Positions 48,709-57,346 of a DNA stretch of 64,000 nucleotides are shown here, one piece after another. The position numbers were made by a program, and so were the translations under genes. The stretch is from Tepidibacter hydrothermalis (GTDB taxonomy: Bacteria; Bacillota; Clostridia; Peptostreptococcales; Peptostreptococcaceae). How positions within the stretch are numbered: the first letter of the stretch is position 1; the number at the start of each line of letters is the position of its first letter. The stretch is from assembly GCF_029542625.1 (NCBI RefSeq), contig NZ_CP120733.1, forward strand, positions 3,534,001-3,598,000, read 5' to 3'. Under the pieces are notes generated by a model. That model saw nothing but the letters and a program-made list of their open reading frames with translations, was not told the origin of the DNA and did no database searches.

Positions 48709-48747
48709 ACTATTCACCTCATAAATCACTGATATAATTTTATTAAA

Positions 48748-48773
48748 AAAGGTTCTGGATTTCCAGAACCTTT
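48748..48773 (-). terminator. Terminator after the 560-residue flagellin
   Basis: AAAGGTTCTGGA and its complement, followed on the minus strand by TTTTTTAATA. Confidence 0.85.
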
Positions 48774-48790
48774 ACTGTATTTTATATTAA

Positions 48791-50473
48791 TTATCTTAAA
48801 AGTTGAAGTACTGCTTGTGGTTGTTGTTTAGCTTGTGCAAGCATTGCTTGAGAAGCTTGGTTAAGAATGTTATTCTTACTAAATGCAAGCATTTCCTTAG
48901 CCATATCTACGTCTCTAATTCTTGATTCAGCTGCTGTTAAGTTTTCTGAAGATGTTCCTAAGTTATTTATTGTATGCTCTAATCTATTTTGGAATGCACC
49001 AAGATCAGCTCTTTGTGCAGATACACTTTTAATAGCTGCATCTATTTTAGTAGTTGCTTCTTGAGCTCCTTCCTTAGTTGATAAATCAACATCAGCTACT
49101 CCAATAGCATCTGATCTCATATCTTCTATTGTAACATTCATTTTTTGTCCTTCATTTGCACCAATTTGGAAGTCTACCCCTCCACCTTGAGTAGCACTAC
49201 TTTGATTAGCTAAACCAAGTAATTGTGCTGCTTCACTATTATCAAATTTAATGCTACTTGATGCTTCATCAGATCCGCTCTCTACTACAAAAGATCCATC
49301 TTTAACTGATAGTTTAACATGATCAACTTCTTTATCTGTTCCAACAGTATCATTATAGTTGTCAATAGCTTTATTTAAATCTGCTTCTAACTTTGCAGCT
49401 AATGTATTCATATCGTCACCTTTAGCTGCATCTGTTGCATCTGTGAAAGACTTAGTACCAGTTCCAACTAAGTCTATTTCTATTTCTGTTCCATCTACTG
49501 TAAACTTCATTTTAGCAGCATCTCCAGATAAGCTTTGAGCCGCCTTTACAGCTGCTGCTCCTGCATCAGTATACGTTCCTTCCTTACCTGATACTAAAGC
49601 TACAGCTCCTGCTGATGAGAACTTTGTAAGATTAAATATTCCATTAGTTGTCTGTTTATCTGCTGATATTGTAGATGTTGTTCCAGTTGTTCCTGAAGTT
49701 ATATTTAGTTTAGTACTACCATCAAATGAAGCTTTAACATGAGCAACATCTGTTCCATTCTTTGAATTGTATAGATCTATAGCTTTATTAATATCTTCTT
49801 GAACTAAGTTTGCTAATTTAGTTGTATCTGTTCCTGCTGCTTTATATTCAGCAACTCTCTCATCAGTCTCAAGCTTAAAGCTAATTTTTGCTCCATCAAC
49901 TATTATCGTATTCTCTACAGTTTTATCTAATGTATTAAACTTATCTGTTCCAGTTACATATGCCGTAGCACTTGCTCCTTTAGCTGATGTTGCTTTACCA
50001 ACTGCTGTTCCAACAACCGCTGCATTATCAGTTCCTGCAACTTTTTTAGCTCCTATTGAACCATCAATTAATTTTTGAGTATTGAATTCTGTTGTATTTC
50101 CTATTCTATCTATTTCCTCTGTTAATTGAGTGATTTCCTTTTGAATAGCTTCTCTATCATCAGCATTATTAGTATCATTTGATGATTGTACTGATAATTC
50201 TCTCATTCTTTGAAGAATAGATTCAGTTTCATTTAAAGCACCTTCTGCTGTTTGAATCATAGAAATACCATCTTGAGCATTTCTTCCTGCTTGGTCAAGA
50301 CCTCTTATTTGAGCTCTCATTTTTTCAGATATAGCAAGTCCTGCTGCATCGTCTCCAGCTCTGTTTATTCTAAGACCTGAAGATAACTTCTCCATAGATT
50401 TTCCAGATGCTACTGTATTACTACTCATCATTCTGTGTGCATTCATTGCATTCATATTGTGGTTAATTATCAT
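48791..50473 (-). CDS. Flagellin
   Basis: 560 residues. N-terminal D0/D1 [19 protein letters not shown] and [19 protein letters not shown]-terminal [20 protein letters not shown] and [10 protein letters not shown]. The central ~280 residues are variable, rich in Thr, Ala and Asp. No SigmaD-type box is visible directly upstream, so it may rely on a different promoter or read-through from csrA copy 1. A leader hairpin with AGGA in the loop (50499-50516) lies before an AAGGAGGAA ribosome site, fitting CsrA control. Confidence 0.97.
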   Translation of the reverse strand: MIINHNMNAMNAHRMMSSNTVASGKSMEKLSSGLRINRAGDDAAGLAISEKMRAQIRGLDQAGRNAQDGISMIQTAEGALNETESILQRMRELSVQSSNDTNNADDREAIQKEITQLTEEIDRIGNTTEFNTQKLIDGSIGAKKVAGTDNAAVVGTAVGKATSAKGASATAYVTGTDKFNTLDKTVENTIIVDGAKISFKLETDERVAEYKAAGTDTTKLANLVQEDINKAIDLYNSKNGTDVAHVKASFDGSTKLNITSGTTGTTSTISADKQTTNGIFNLTKFSSAGAVALVSGKEGTYTDAGAAAVKAAQSLSGDAAKMKFTVDGTEIEIDLVGTGTKSFTDATDAAKGDDMNTLAAKLEADLNKAIDNYNDTVGTDKEVDHVKLSVKDGSFVVESGSDEASSSIKFDNSEAAQLLGLANQSSATQGGGVDFQIGANEGQKMNVTIEDMRSDAIGVADVDLSTKEGAQEATTKIDAAIKSVSAQRADLGAFQNRLEHTINNLGTSSENLTAAESRIRDVDMAKEMLAFSKNNILNQASQAMLAQAKQQPQAVLQLLR

Positions 50474-50498
50474 AATAAATTCCTCCTTGATTTTTAAA

Positions 50499-50516
50499 GT
50501 GAACTTCCTTTTCCAC
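50499..50516 (-). promoter_or_regulatory. Candidate CsrA-binding hairpin in flagellin leader
   Basis: GTGGA pairs with TTCAC, leaving AGGA in the loop, ~15 bases before the AAGGAGG ribosome site. Confidence 0.5.
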
Positions 50517-50571
50517 TATTTTTATTTATATCAAGCCTTCTTGGCTTAATAGCTAAGTTAATTATAAAAAC

Positions 50572-50634
50572 AAAAAAGAAGAGTTAATTAATTAAATACA
50601 ATCATCCTGATTATCTTTAGTTAATTAACTCTTC
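50572..50634 (-). terminator. Terminator after csrA copy 1, with GGA apex
   Basis: GAAGAGTTAATTAA pairs with its complement and is followed by TTTTTTG on the minus strand. The apex folds as AATCA-GGA-TGATT, presenting GGA in a small loop like a CsrA target. Confidence 0.7.
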
Positions 50635-50655
50635 CCTGAGTTTTTAAATATTCAA

Positions 50656-50829
50656 TTAAACTACAGTTTGTGCGTTTTCTTCTTCCCAAACTTCGCCTCT
50701 TACTATTCTCATTTCTCTTGGAGCATCTATAGCAAGTCTTAGTTGTCCACTTTCACTTTTCACAACTTTTACTTTTATCTTTTCATCAATTACTATGTAC
50801 TCTCCTGGCTTCCTGCCTAATACTAACAT
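50656..50829 (-). CDS. csrA: Carbon storage regulator CsrA, copy 1
   Basis: 57 residues beginning MLVLGRKPGEYIVIDEKI, with LRLAIDAPREMRIVRGE and the RNA-contacting Arg44. Too short to be found by most length cut-offs but clearly CsrA. The C-terminal end (WEEENAQTVV) is short and acidic. Copy 2 upstream is nearly identical in its first 50 residues. It has a SigmaD-driven leader that contains a terminator-like hairpin. The start ATG follows GAGGAGGGAACCTAA, a GGA-rich site suited to autoregulation. Confidence 0.93.
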   Translation of the reverse strand: MLVLGRKPGEYIVIDEKIKVKVVKSESGQLRLAIDAPREMRIVRGEVWEEENAQTVV

Positions 50830-50871
50830 TTAGGTTCCCTCCTCGTGTATTAAGTATTCAATATAATCAAT

Positions 50872-50943
50872 AAAAAAATGGACGATTAATAAGTCTATTT
50901 ATTCTCTTCGTCCTGAAGAGTTAAATAAACCTATTAATCGTCC
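50872..50943 (-). terminator. Attenuator-like hairpin in the csrA copy 1 leader
   Basis: GGACGATTAATA pairs with TATTAATCGTCC and CTCTTC with GAAGAG, closing a five-base loop AGGAC. A run of T follows on the minus strand, 43 bases before csrA. GGA also begins the base of the stem. Confidence 0.75.
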
Positions 50944-51047
50944 ATGATTATATTTATATGTTTTATTTAATTATAAGCCTTAATTTTCAAGTTACTATAA
51001 AACCATCCTAGTTGAATAATAACTATTATTTGTTTCTTACAATTAAT

Positions 51048-51074
51048 ATATCGTCACTCACTAATATTACTTTA
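51048..51074 (-). promoter_or_regulatory. SigmaD promoter of the csrA copy 1 leader RNA
   Basis: TAAA-N15-GACGATAT on the minus strand. Transcription would start near 51040, giving a ~170-nt leader before the attenuator-like hairpin. Confidence 0.65.
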
Positions 51075-51096
51075 TACTTTTTTTGAATTTTTTTTA

Positions 51097-51138
51097 TAAA
51101 AAAATAAGTTAATTCTTTTTTAGAAAAAATCAACTTAT
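51097..51138 (-). terminator. Terminator after csrA copy 2
   Basis: ATAAGTTGATT pairs with AATTAACTTAT, followed by T7 on the minus strand. Confidence 0.7.
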
Positions 51139-51158
51139 CTGATTGCGTAAAATACTAT

Positions 51159-51323
51159 TTATTTTTCTTGTAGACTTTCCCAATTTTCTCCTCTTATTAT
51201 GTTCATATCTTTAGGAGCATCTATTGCAAGTCTTAACAACCCATTTTCACTCTTTATAACTTTTACTTTTATTTTTTCATCAATTACTACATATTCTTCT
51301 GGCTTCCTGCCTAATACTAACAC
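51159..51323 (-). CDS. csrA: Carbon storage regulator CsrA, copy 2
   Basis: 54 residues with GTG start (VLVLGRKPEEYVVIDEKIKV), LRLAIDAPKDMNIIRGENW and Arg44. The start is chosen because GGGAGGAAATATA precedes the GTG; a longer frame to 51356 has no support. A weak SigmaA-like box (TATACA-N17-TATAAT) lies ~100 bases upstream, so this copy may be constitutive while copy 1 is SigmaD-dependent (inference). It is separated from copy 1 by a terminator. Confidence 0.9.
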   Translation of the reverse strand: MLVLGRKPEEYVVIDEKIKVKVIKSENGLLRLAIDAPKDMNIIRGENWESLQEK

Positions 51324-51517
51324 TATATTTCCTCCCTGAATAAAAGGCGGTTGCACTATTAACTCAATATAACTTAAGTGCCCACATACAAGTTATACAT
51401 CATAGTTTCCTTTTTAATGTTATTTAATTCTATATATACCATTAATTATTATAACATTTTTATCCATAATTGTATAGTTTTTTATATATGTTTGTACTTT
51501 TTTAATAATTCAAAAAT

Positions 51518-51543
51518 AGGTTATTGAATATATTCAATAACCT
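51518..51543 (-). terminator. Terminator after fliB copy 2
   Basis: AGGTTATTGAATA and its complement, followed on the minus strand by ATTTTTG. Confidence 0.75.
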
Positions 51544-51553
51544 AAATATGTTT

Positions 51554-52801
51554 TTAATTTTTTAATAAAATTGCCATATATGACATTGTTGTAAATCCAT
51601 TTAATTTTAGTAACTTGTACGCATTTTCTAAATAGCTTTCATTATGTTCTATAACCTTTGCAAAAGCTTGTATAAGTTTTATAACATGTTTATCTTCAAA
51701 TTTCTCCTTATAAAATCCAGCCATTCCTATCAAATGCATTTTTATCATAGAATAATGTATTATCATCATTACATAAGTATCAAATATATCATCTTTTTTA
51801 CTTGATGGGAATACATTTTTAAATACATAATTAACCAAGTAATTTTCTAATATATATTCATGCCTAGACATATATGGATTATAATATTTTTCATAAGCTA
51901 ATTTATATCTTTGTGATATTTCTTCTTTAGTGGCTTCCTCAGTGTACATTATTCCAATTAAACATTCTTTTAAGCACTGCATGTATCTATCACTAGCTAC
52001 TCCTCTTAAAACTCTGTCATCTGTTAACTCTTTTAATAACTCCATTTGAACAGTTATTTGAGTAGGAATAGATTCAAAAACTCCCTTATATTTATCACTA
52101 TATATATCATTTATATATGATTGTATAAGTTCTGGTATTTCGTTAATCTTATCATCCTTAATGTATTCATCTAGTTTTTGATAAAACAAACCCAATATTA
52201 TAAGTCTTTCCCATAATTCATATTCTCTGTTTTGAAGTATTTGAATAGTAAATACTCGTAATTCTTGGAAGTATCTTTCTATTTTATTAGAACTATTTGT
52301 TTTATGTGTATTTATTTCTTTACCTTTCAAAACTTTTTTATTAAAATGTTCTTCTATTTGATCAAACTCCATAACATTAGGGTTTAATAAAGCTAACCTT
52401 GCTGCTTCTGGACAAGACATAGAAGCTGATTTTTCTATAACACCATTAACTTTGTTATACATTCTAGGATAATCTGTACATGTTAATGAAAGATATTCTT
52501 CACCTAAATTTGAATATATTTCACATAATTTATTCTCAGATAAAAATGGACAACCCTTATCTTCATCTAATCTTATCTTAGCATATGCTATATTAGATGG
52601 ATTTGAACGCTGTCTAGTAATATTTTTATTTAAGTGCTCTCTCATTTGCTTATCTTTGCAATTTCTGTATTTTTTATATGTTTCTTTATCTATATGAATA
52701 CCCCATCCTACACAGCATGTATCCTCACAGGCACCACCTATACATTTAAAGTTTTTCATATATTGTGGGGTAAGTAATGTTCTTTTATTTAAATTGCTCA
52801 T
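51554..52801 (-). CDS. fliB: Flagellin lysine-N-methylase, copy 2
   Basis: 415 residues with the FliB cysteine motif FKCIGGACEDTCCVGWGI, then CPFLSENKLCEI, CTDYPR and MSCPEAARLALL. It is similar to copy 1 along its whole length, including the C-terminal ENYLVNYVFKNVFP and TTMSYMAILLKN segments. It sits after the 565-residue flagellin and its terminator. Each copy is thus paired with a flagellin gene, which may reflect partner specificity. Confidence 0.9.
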   Translation of the reverse strand: MSNLNKRTLLTPQYMKNFKCIGGACEDTCCVGWGIHIDKETYKKYRNCKDKQMREHLNKNITRQRSNPSNIAYAKIRLDEDKGCPFLSENKLCEIYSNLGEEYLSLTCTDYPRMYNKVNGVIEKSASMSCPEAARLALLNPNVMEFDQIEEHFNKKVLKGKEINTHKTNSSNKIERYFQELRVFTIQILQNREYELWERLIILGLFYQKLDEYIKDDKINEIPELIQSYINDIYSDKYKGVFESIPTQITVQMELLKELTDDRVLRGVASDRYMQCLKECLIGIMYTEEATKEEISQRYKLAYEKYYNPYMSRHEYILENYLVNYVFKNVFPSSKKDDIFDTYVMMIIHYSMIKMHLIGMAGFYKEKFEDKHVIKLIQAFAKVIEHNESYLENAYKLLKLNGFTTMSYMAILLKN

Positions 52802-52881
52802 TTTAATTTCACCTCATTTTTTATGTCATAAGAGTTTTAACTTCTATAGTTATAAATATATAATTCCCTATAAATTATAAA

Positions 52882-52909
52882 ATAGCCAGAGATATTTATC
52901 CCTGGCTAT
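52882..52909 (-). terminator. Terminator after the 565-residue flagellin
   Basis: ATAGCCAGGGA pairs with TCTCTGGCTAT, followed by TTTTAT on the minus strand. Confidence 0.8.
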
Positions 52910-52918
52910 ATATTTAAA

Positions 52919-54616
52919 TTATCTTAATAATTGAAGTACTCCTTGAGGTGCTTGCTTAGCTTGTGCAAGCATAGCTTGAGCAGCTTGGTTAAGGATATTA
53001 TTCTTACTAAATTCAAGCATTTCCTTAGCCATGTCAACATCTCTAATTCTTGATTCTGCTGCTGTTAAGTTTTCTGAAGATGTGTTTAAGTTGTTAATTG
53101 TATGTTCTAATCTGTTTTGAACAGAACCATATTTACTTCTTTCTTTAGATACTGTTTTTATAGCATTATCTAAAACTTCGATAGCACTATTAGCTCCTTC
53201 TTGTGTAGTTACATCTAAAGCTTTTTCAGATAAAGTAGAACTTGTTCCATCTGTTACATTTGCTGAAGCAGAGAATCCTGTTCCTGTTCCAACTAATCCT
53301 AATGAAGATGCTCTCATATCATCAAATGATAAAGACATAGATTGGTCTTTATTTGCACCTACTTGGAAAGTAGCTGATTCATCTGTAGTTACAGCTGTTT
53401 CTGTAAGATTAAAATCTTTTTGAATTGTGAAAGCAGCAGTATCTTGTACATCAAATGTAAAGTTAATACCGTGATCATTATAAGCTATAGATGTTGTAGC
53501 AGCTGCATTTTTAAAGTCTTCTGTTACTATAGCTGCACCATCTTTATCTAATAACTCTATTTTGTAAGTTCCATTAGCTGCATCTAATCCAGCAGCAGTT
53601 ATTTTAATACTAGCTACACCTTCAATATACTCTGATGAAGTATTATCAACAGTTATATCAGTTGTAAAGCTTCCGTAAGTAGATCCTCCACCTTTTAATG
53701 TATGAGCAGTAAAGTCTGATTTTGTACCTACAGTAGCAGCTGTAATATCTTCATCACCACCACCATCAACATCATATGTAGCTAAGTCTACTTCAAATTT
53801 AGCACCATCTGTCCAACTGTCAAAGTCTTCTTTTGAAATTGAAAGCTTAATTCCATCAGCATCATAACTATAATTAGTTCCATCAAACGCTAATTTTTGA
53901 GCATTAATTGTTAATTCATCACCATCAGAATCTTTTAATGTTCCACCAGTAGCTAAAACTAAATCATCACCACTTTTAGTAATTGATACTTTAGCAGCTG
54001 CACCAGTATCTAACTTACTCCATTCGAAACCACCTGCAACAGTATCAGTGAATACCATTTTTTCATTTCCAGCACCATCAGTAATTGAAGGTTTATCTCC
54101 TGTTTGTCCTGTCCATGTAACACCTAAAGCAAATGCTGATTTATATACTCCACTATCAGCTTTTATTGTAACATCTCCTGTTGCTTTAGTCGCAGATTTA
54201 TCACCATTTAATACCTTCATTCCATTGAATTCAGTAGTATTACCAATTCTGTTAATTTCAGAAGTTAATTGGTTTATTTCATCTTGGATAGCTTGTCTAT
54301 CATCTGCTGTATTCGTATCAGTTGATGATTGAACACTTAATTCTCTCATTCTTTGAATTATAGATTGAGTTTCATTTAAAGCACCCTCAGCAGTTTGAAC
54401 CATAGAAATTGCATCTTGAGAGTTTCTTGATGCTTGATCAAGACCTCTTATTTGAGCTCTCATTTTTTCAGATATAGCAAGTCCTGCTGCGTCATCTCCA
54501 GCTCTGTTAATTCTTGATCCTGAAGATAGCTTCTCCATAGATTTTCCTGATGCTACAGTGTTTGAAGTCATCATTCTGTGTGCATTTAATGCATTCATAT
54601 TGTGGTTAATAATCAT
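52919..54616 (-). CDS. Flagellin
   Basis: 565 residues. Conserved ends [37 protein letters not shown] and [30 protein letters not shown]. The central ~290 residues are a Thr/Asp/Gly-rich surface domain, different from the 560-residue paralogue. It has a SigmaD promoter and a leader with a GGA-loop hairpin plus CAGGGAGGAA ribosome site. It lies directly downstream of fliW-csrA, the position of hag in B. subtilis, and so is probably the major filament protein. Confidence 0.97.
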   Translation of the reverse strand: MIINHNMNALNAHRMMTSNTVASGKSMEKLSSGSRINRAGDDAAGLAISEKMRAQIRGLDQASRNSQDAISMVQTAEGALNETQSIIQRMRELSVQSSTDTNTADDRQAIQDEINQLTSEINRIGNTTEFNGMKVLNGDKSATKATGDVTIKADSGVYKSAFALGVTWTGQTGDKPSITDGAGNEKMVFTDTVAGGFEWSKLDTGAAAKVSITKSGDDLVLATGGTLKDSDGDELTINAQKLAFDGTNYSYDADGIKLSISKEDFDSWTDGAKFEVDLATYDVDGGGDEDITAATVGTKSDFTAHTLKGGGSTYGSFTTDITVDNTSSEYIEGVASIKITAAGLDAANGTYKIELLDKDGAAIVTEDFKNAAATTSIAYNDHGINFTFDVQDTAAFTIQKDFNLTETAVTTDESATFQVGANKDQSMSLSFDDMRASSLGLVGTGTGFSASANVTDGTSSTLSEKALDVTTQEGANSAIEVLDNAIKTVSKERSKYGSVQNRLEHTINNLNTSSENLTAAESRIRDVDMAKEMLEFSKNNILNQAAQAMLAQAKQAPQGVLQLLR

Positions 54617-54643
54617 AATAAATTCCTCCCTGAATTTTTATTA

Positions 54644-54657
54644 GAGCGTCCATGCTC
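54644..54657 (-). promoter_or_regulatory. Candidate CsrA-binding hairpin in flagellin leader
   Basis: GAGC pairs with GCTC, leaving loop ATGGAC. It lies ~15 bases upstream of TCAGGGAGGAA, giving the two-site arrangement known for the B. subtilis hag leader. Confidence 0.6.
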
Positions 54658-54679
54658 ATTTTTATTTGTTACAATATAT

Positions 54680-54706
54680 ATATCGCAATTACTTTCAAAT
54701 ACTTTA
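54680..54706 (-). promoter_or_regulatory. SigmaD promoter of the 565-residue flagellin
   Basis: TAAA-N15-TGCGATAT on the minus strand, about 65 bases before the start codon. Confidence 0.7.
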
Positions 54707-54715
54707 TAGTAATTT

Positions 54716-54937
54716 TTATTTTTTTATTAAATTTCTCAAGGTATTTATATCCATTTTAGCCATAGCCTCTTTATTTTCATTAACTACAGCTTCTTTAACT
54801 TCTTTTCTAAGTATTTCAACCTCTTTAGGGGCTTCTATTCCTACTTTCACCTTACCATCAGATATGCCAATTATTTTTATCTCTATATTTTCATTGATTA
54901 TAATACTTTCATCTAATTTTCTACCAAGTATGAGCAT
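54716..54937 (-). CDS. csrA: Carbon storage regulator CsrA, copy 3 (FliW-linked)
   Basis: 73 residues beginning MLILGRKLDESIIINENIEI, with VKVGIEAPKEVEILRKEV and Arg44, the canonical CsrA core. A C-terminal helix of ~25 residues (ENKEAMAKMDINTLRNLIKK) extends beyond copies 1 and 2 and may be the FliW contact surface. The start at 54937 is preferred: GGTGAG sits before the ATG, one base after the fliW stop codon. It is the copy best matching B. subtilis CsrA in context. Confidence 0.94.
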   Translation of the reverse strand: MLILGRKLDESIIINENIEIKIIGISDGKVKVGIEAPKEVEILRKEVKEAVVNENKEAMAKMDINTLRNLIKK

Positions 54938-54938
54938 A

Positions 54939-55364
54939 CTACTCACCTACCTTTTCAAATATCATATATCTTAAAGGATATCTTTCATCTAATATTAATT
55001 GTTTTCCTTTTTTAGATTTATTATTTATAATAATTGGTGCTTGAAGATTAGTTCTCATTTCTTCTATATTTTCTGGTATTGTTACCATTGTATATATATG
55101 TATATCTTCATGTTTTTCTATTTCTAATTTTTTTATAGTATTATCAGGTATTTTAAATTCATACTCTTTATTTGATAAAAATGGGTTTATTATAGGAAAA
55201 GTTATATCCTCTTCAATACTTTGAATCCAATCTATAATCATATCTTCTTGTTTTACTACTACAAATTTATGTAGATATTCAAATCCTGGTATTCCATCTT
55301 CAAAATTTATTATTTCACTATCATCTATATTTATTTCACCAAAATACTTAGTACTTAATTTCAA
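54939..55364 (-). CDS. fliW: Flagellar assembly factor FliW
   Basis: 141 residues of the FliW beta-barrel family (YFGEINIDDSEIINFEDGIPGFEYLHKFVVV and the C-terminal KGKQLILDERYPLRYMIFE). FliW binds CsrA and, when flagellin is abundant, flagellin instead, freeing CsrA to repress flagellin translation. The start is TTG with GAGGTGATTTGA before it. It is translationally coupled to csrA copy 3 downstream. Confidence 0.95.
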   Translation of the reverse strand: MKLSTKYFGEINIDDSEIINFEDGIPGFEYLHKFVVVKQEDMIIDWIQSIEEDITFPIINPFLSNKEYEFKIPDNTIKKLEIEKHEDIHIYTMVTIPENIEEMRTNLQAPIIINNKSKKGKQLILDERYPLRYMIFEKVGE

Positions 55365-55433
55365 TCAAATCACCTCATCTAAATTTTTTTAATTCTATTC
55401 ATAATTTGAAATACTATCAATTCACTTAGAATT

Positions 55434-55637
55434 AAAAATGATGCTCATTTAAATGTTAGCTACTTTTTTGTTAATATTTTTCAATAGAACTTAGATTATG
55501 CTGTTAAAATATCCGTTAAGAAACTTCTTTGTCTGACCATAGGGAGTTTAAGAAGTTTTAGAATATTTTATAAAGCAGAATCTGTAGTTTTATAAAAATA
55601 TTGACTAAGTAGCGGTATTTCAATGAGTGTCATTTTT
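55434..55637 (+). ncRNA. Structured RNA-like element, copy C
   Basis: Third copy of the long-hairpin element. The closing stem pairs AAAAATGATGCTCATT with its partner at 16 positions, two of them U-G/G-U on the plus strand where copy B has Watson-Crick pairs. Inner stems include AATATTTTT/AAAAATATT, AGATT/AATCT, TAAAATAT/ATATTTTA and AACTTCTT/AAGAAGTT, with the same apical loop. It lies between flgL and fliW, where B. subtilis carries yviE, and is antisense to the operon. Confidence 0.65.
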
Positions 55638-55698
55638 CGCTTAAACACTATATAGTTATTAAGAATCCCTAAATACTAAATAGCATTTAGGGATTAAT

Positions 55699-57333
55699 TT
55701 ATCTTATAAAATCTACAAGTGTTTGTTGGATAATTCTAGCTCCTACATTAAGAGATGCATCATATACGCTTTTTAGGTTCATAAACTCCATAGACGCTTT
55801 TCCTAGATCTGTATCCTCTGTCTGTGATAATAACTTTGTAAAGTTAACTTCTGTTTGATCTATTCTATTTTTTATTGTTTCTGCTGTATTGCTTCTTGCT
55901 CCTATTTCACTCTTTAATCTAGATATATTTTCTCTATGTCCATCTACTTCATCTAATATTTTAGATATTTTTTCTGTATCTCCTTTTTCAAGGTTATTTA
56001 TAAGATCATCCATAGTATCCATAATAGTTTTGTCACCTATACCATCGTTATCAGTGTCAACAACTGCTCCAAACACTTGATCTCCTCTTACATTTACATC
56101 TAAATCTGTAGATATACCTACATTGTATTTTACTTTTTCATTACTTTCACATATATTTAACTTTTCAAGTCCTAATTGATCTTTAAGATCTTTATTATCT
56201 ATTCTAATTGCGAACTTTTGATCATCTTGCATATATTTATTCTCGATTACAAGACTATTATTGTCTATATCTACTTTAAAGTAGCTGTTATTTTTTTCAT
56301 CTCCAATGGTAGTATTAGAATCCATAAGTCTTATATTTATATCTGAATCGGTATTAAGTTCACTTGACTTAAATACTAAATCTTTTCCACCTGTTAAGTC
56401 TAGTTTTTCACCTGCAACCGGAGTTATTGTAACTTCACTAACTGTTTTTGATCCAACAGTTCTTGAAGCTATACTTACAGTAGCTTTTCCATCTCCAAAA
56501 GCTTTATTTACCTTATCTTGTATTATATCCTTACTAGATGCTTCTAATTCTTTATCAAATACTATCGATACACTTTCTTCTTCTGTCAGTGCATTATCTT
56601 CCTTTTTTCTAGATACAAGCGGATCATTTTGTTTAATTTCAATACTTGTTATTCCTTCACTTCCAATAGATGAATTTAATTGTTTCTCTAGTTCCTGTTG
56701 AATTTCCTCTATATTTTTATACTCTTTGGCTTCTAATTCAACTTGATATTTCCCTGTATATTTGATCCCATTCTCATCTTTAAGACCAGCTATATCCATT
56801 TCAAATGTATTATTAGGATCTTTTATATCTATTGGAAATCTCAAATTATCTGTTTTTATCTGCTTTTCCATATTTAAATTATAACTTCCATTTTCATTCA
56901 TATATGGCTTATCTGTTTTGTATCCTGAGTATATATGTCTTCCTACATATGTGTCATTAGATATTTTAGTTATCTCTTCTTTAAGTTGATCTATTTCAGC
57001 TTTAATATTTATAGTATCCTCTTTTGTTAAAACTCCATTTGATGCTTGTACTGTAAGTTCCCTTACTCTTAACAATACAGAGTTCAACTCCGTGAGAGAT
57101 GTTTCTGTTTTGTCTAACATTGAATCAACATCATTTATATTTTTCTTAAATTGTGCATTTTCTGCTATATCAGTATGTAACTTCATACTTCTAGCTACAA
57201 GTACAGGATCATCTGAAGGTCTGTGTATCTTTTTACCTGTAGAATAATCTTCATATATCCTACCCATTCTACTTAGATTCCTGTTCATATTCATCATCAT
57301 TCTATTTACCATCATAGAATTGGTTACTCTCAT
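55699..57333 (-). CDS. flgL: Flagellar hook-associated protein FlgL
   Basis: 544 residues: N-terminal MRVTNSMMVNRMMMNMNRNL and SSTGKKIHRPSDDP-type segment, C-terminal LSQTEDTDLGKASMEFMNLKSVYDASLNVGARI, both typical of FlgL (HAP3). The central ~330 residues are a larger-than-usual variable domain. It forms the hook-filament junction with FlgK. It follows flgK by 13 bases in the flgM operon. The start ATG follows TAGGAGGTCGTATA. Confidence 0.95.
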   Translation of the reverse strand: MRVTNSMMVNRMMMNMNRNLSRMGRIYEDYSTGKKIHRPSDDPVLVARSMKLHTDIAENAQFKKNINDVDSMLDKTETSLTELNSVLLRVRELTVQASNGVLTKEDTINIKAEIDQLKEEITKISNDTYVGRHIYSGYKTDKPYMNENGSYNLNMEKQIKTDNLRFPIDIKDPNNTFEMDIAGLKDENGIKYTGKYQVELEAKEYKNIEEIQQELEKQLNSSIGSEGITSIEIKQNDPLVSRKKEDNALTEEESVSIVFDKELEASSKDIIQDKVNKAFGDGKATVSIASRTVGSKTVSEVTITPVAGEKLDLTGGKDLVFKSSELNTDSDINIRLMDSNTTIGDEKNNSYFKVDIDNNSLVIENKYMQDDQKFAIRIDNKDLKDQLGLEKLNICESNEKVKYNVGISTDLDVNVRGDQVFGAVVDTDNDGIGDKTIMDTMDDLINNLEKGDTEKISKILDEVDGHRENISRLKSEIGARSNTAETIKNRIDQTEVNFTKLLSQTEDTDLGKASMEFMNLKSVYDASLNVGARIIQQTLVDFIR

Positions 57334-57346
57334 ATTATACGACCTC

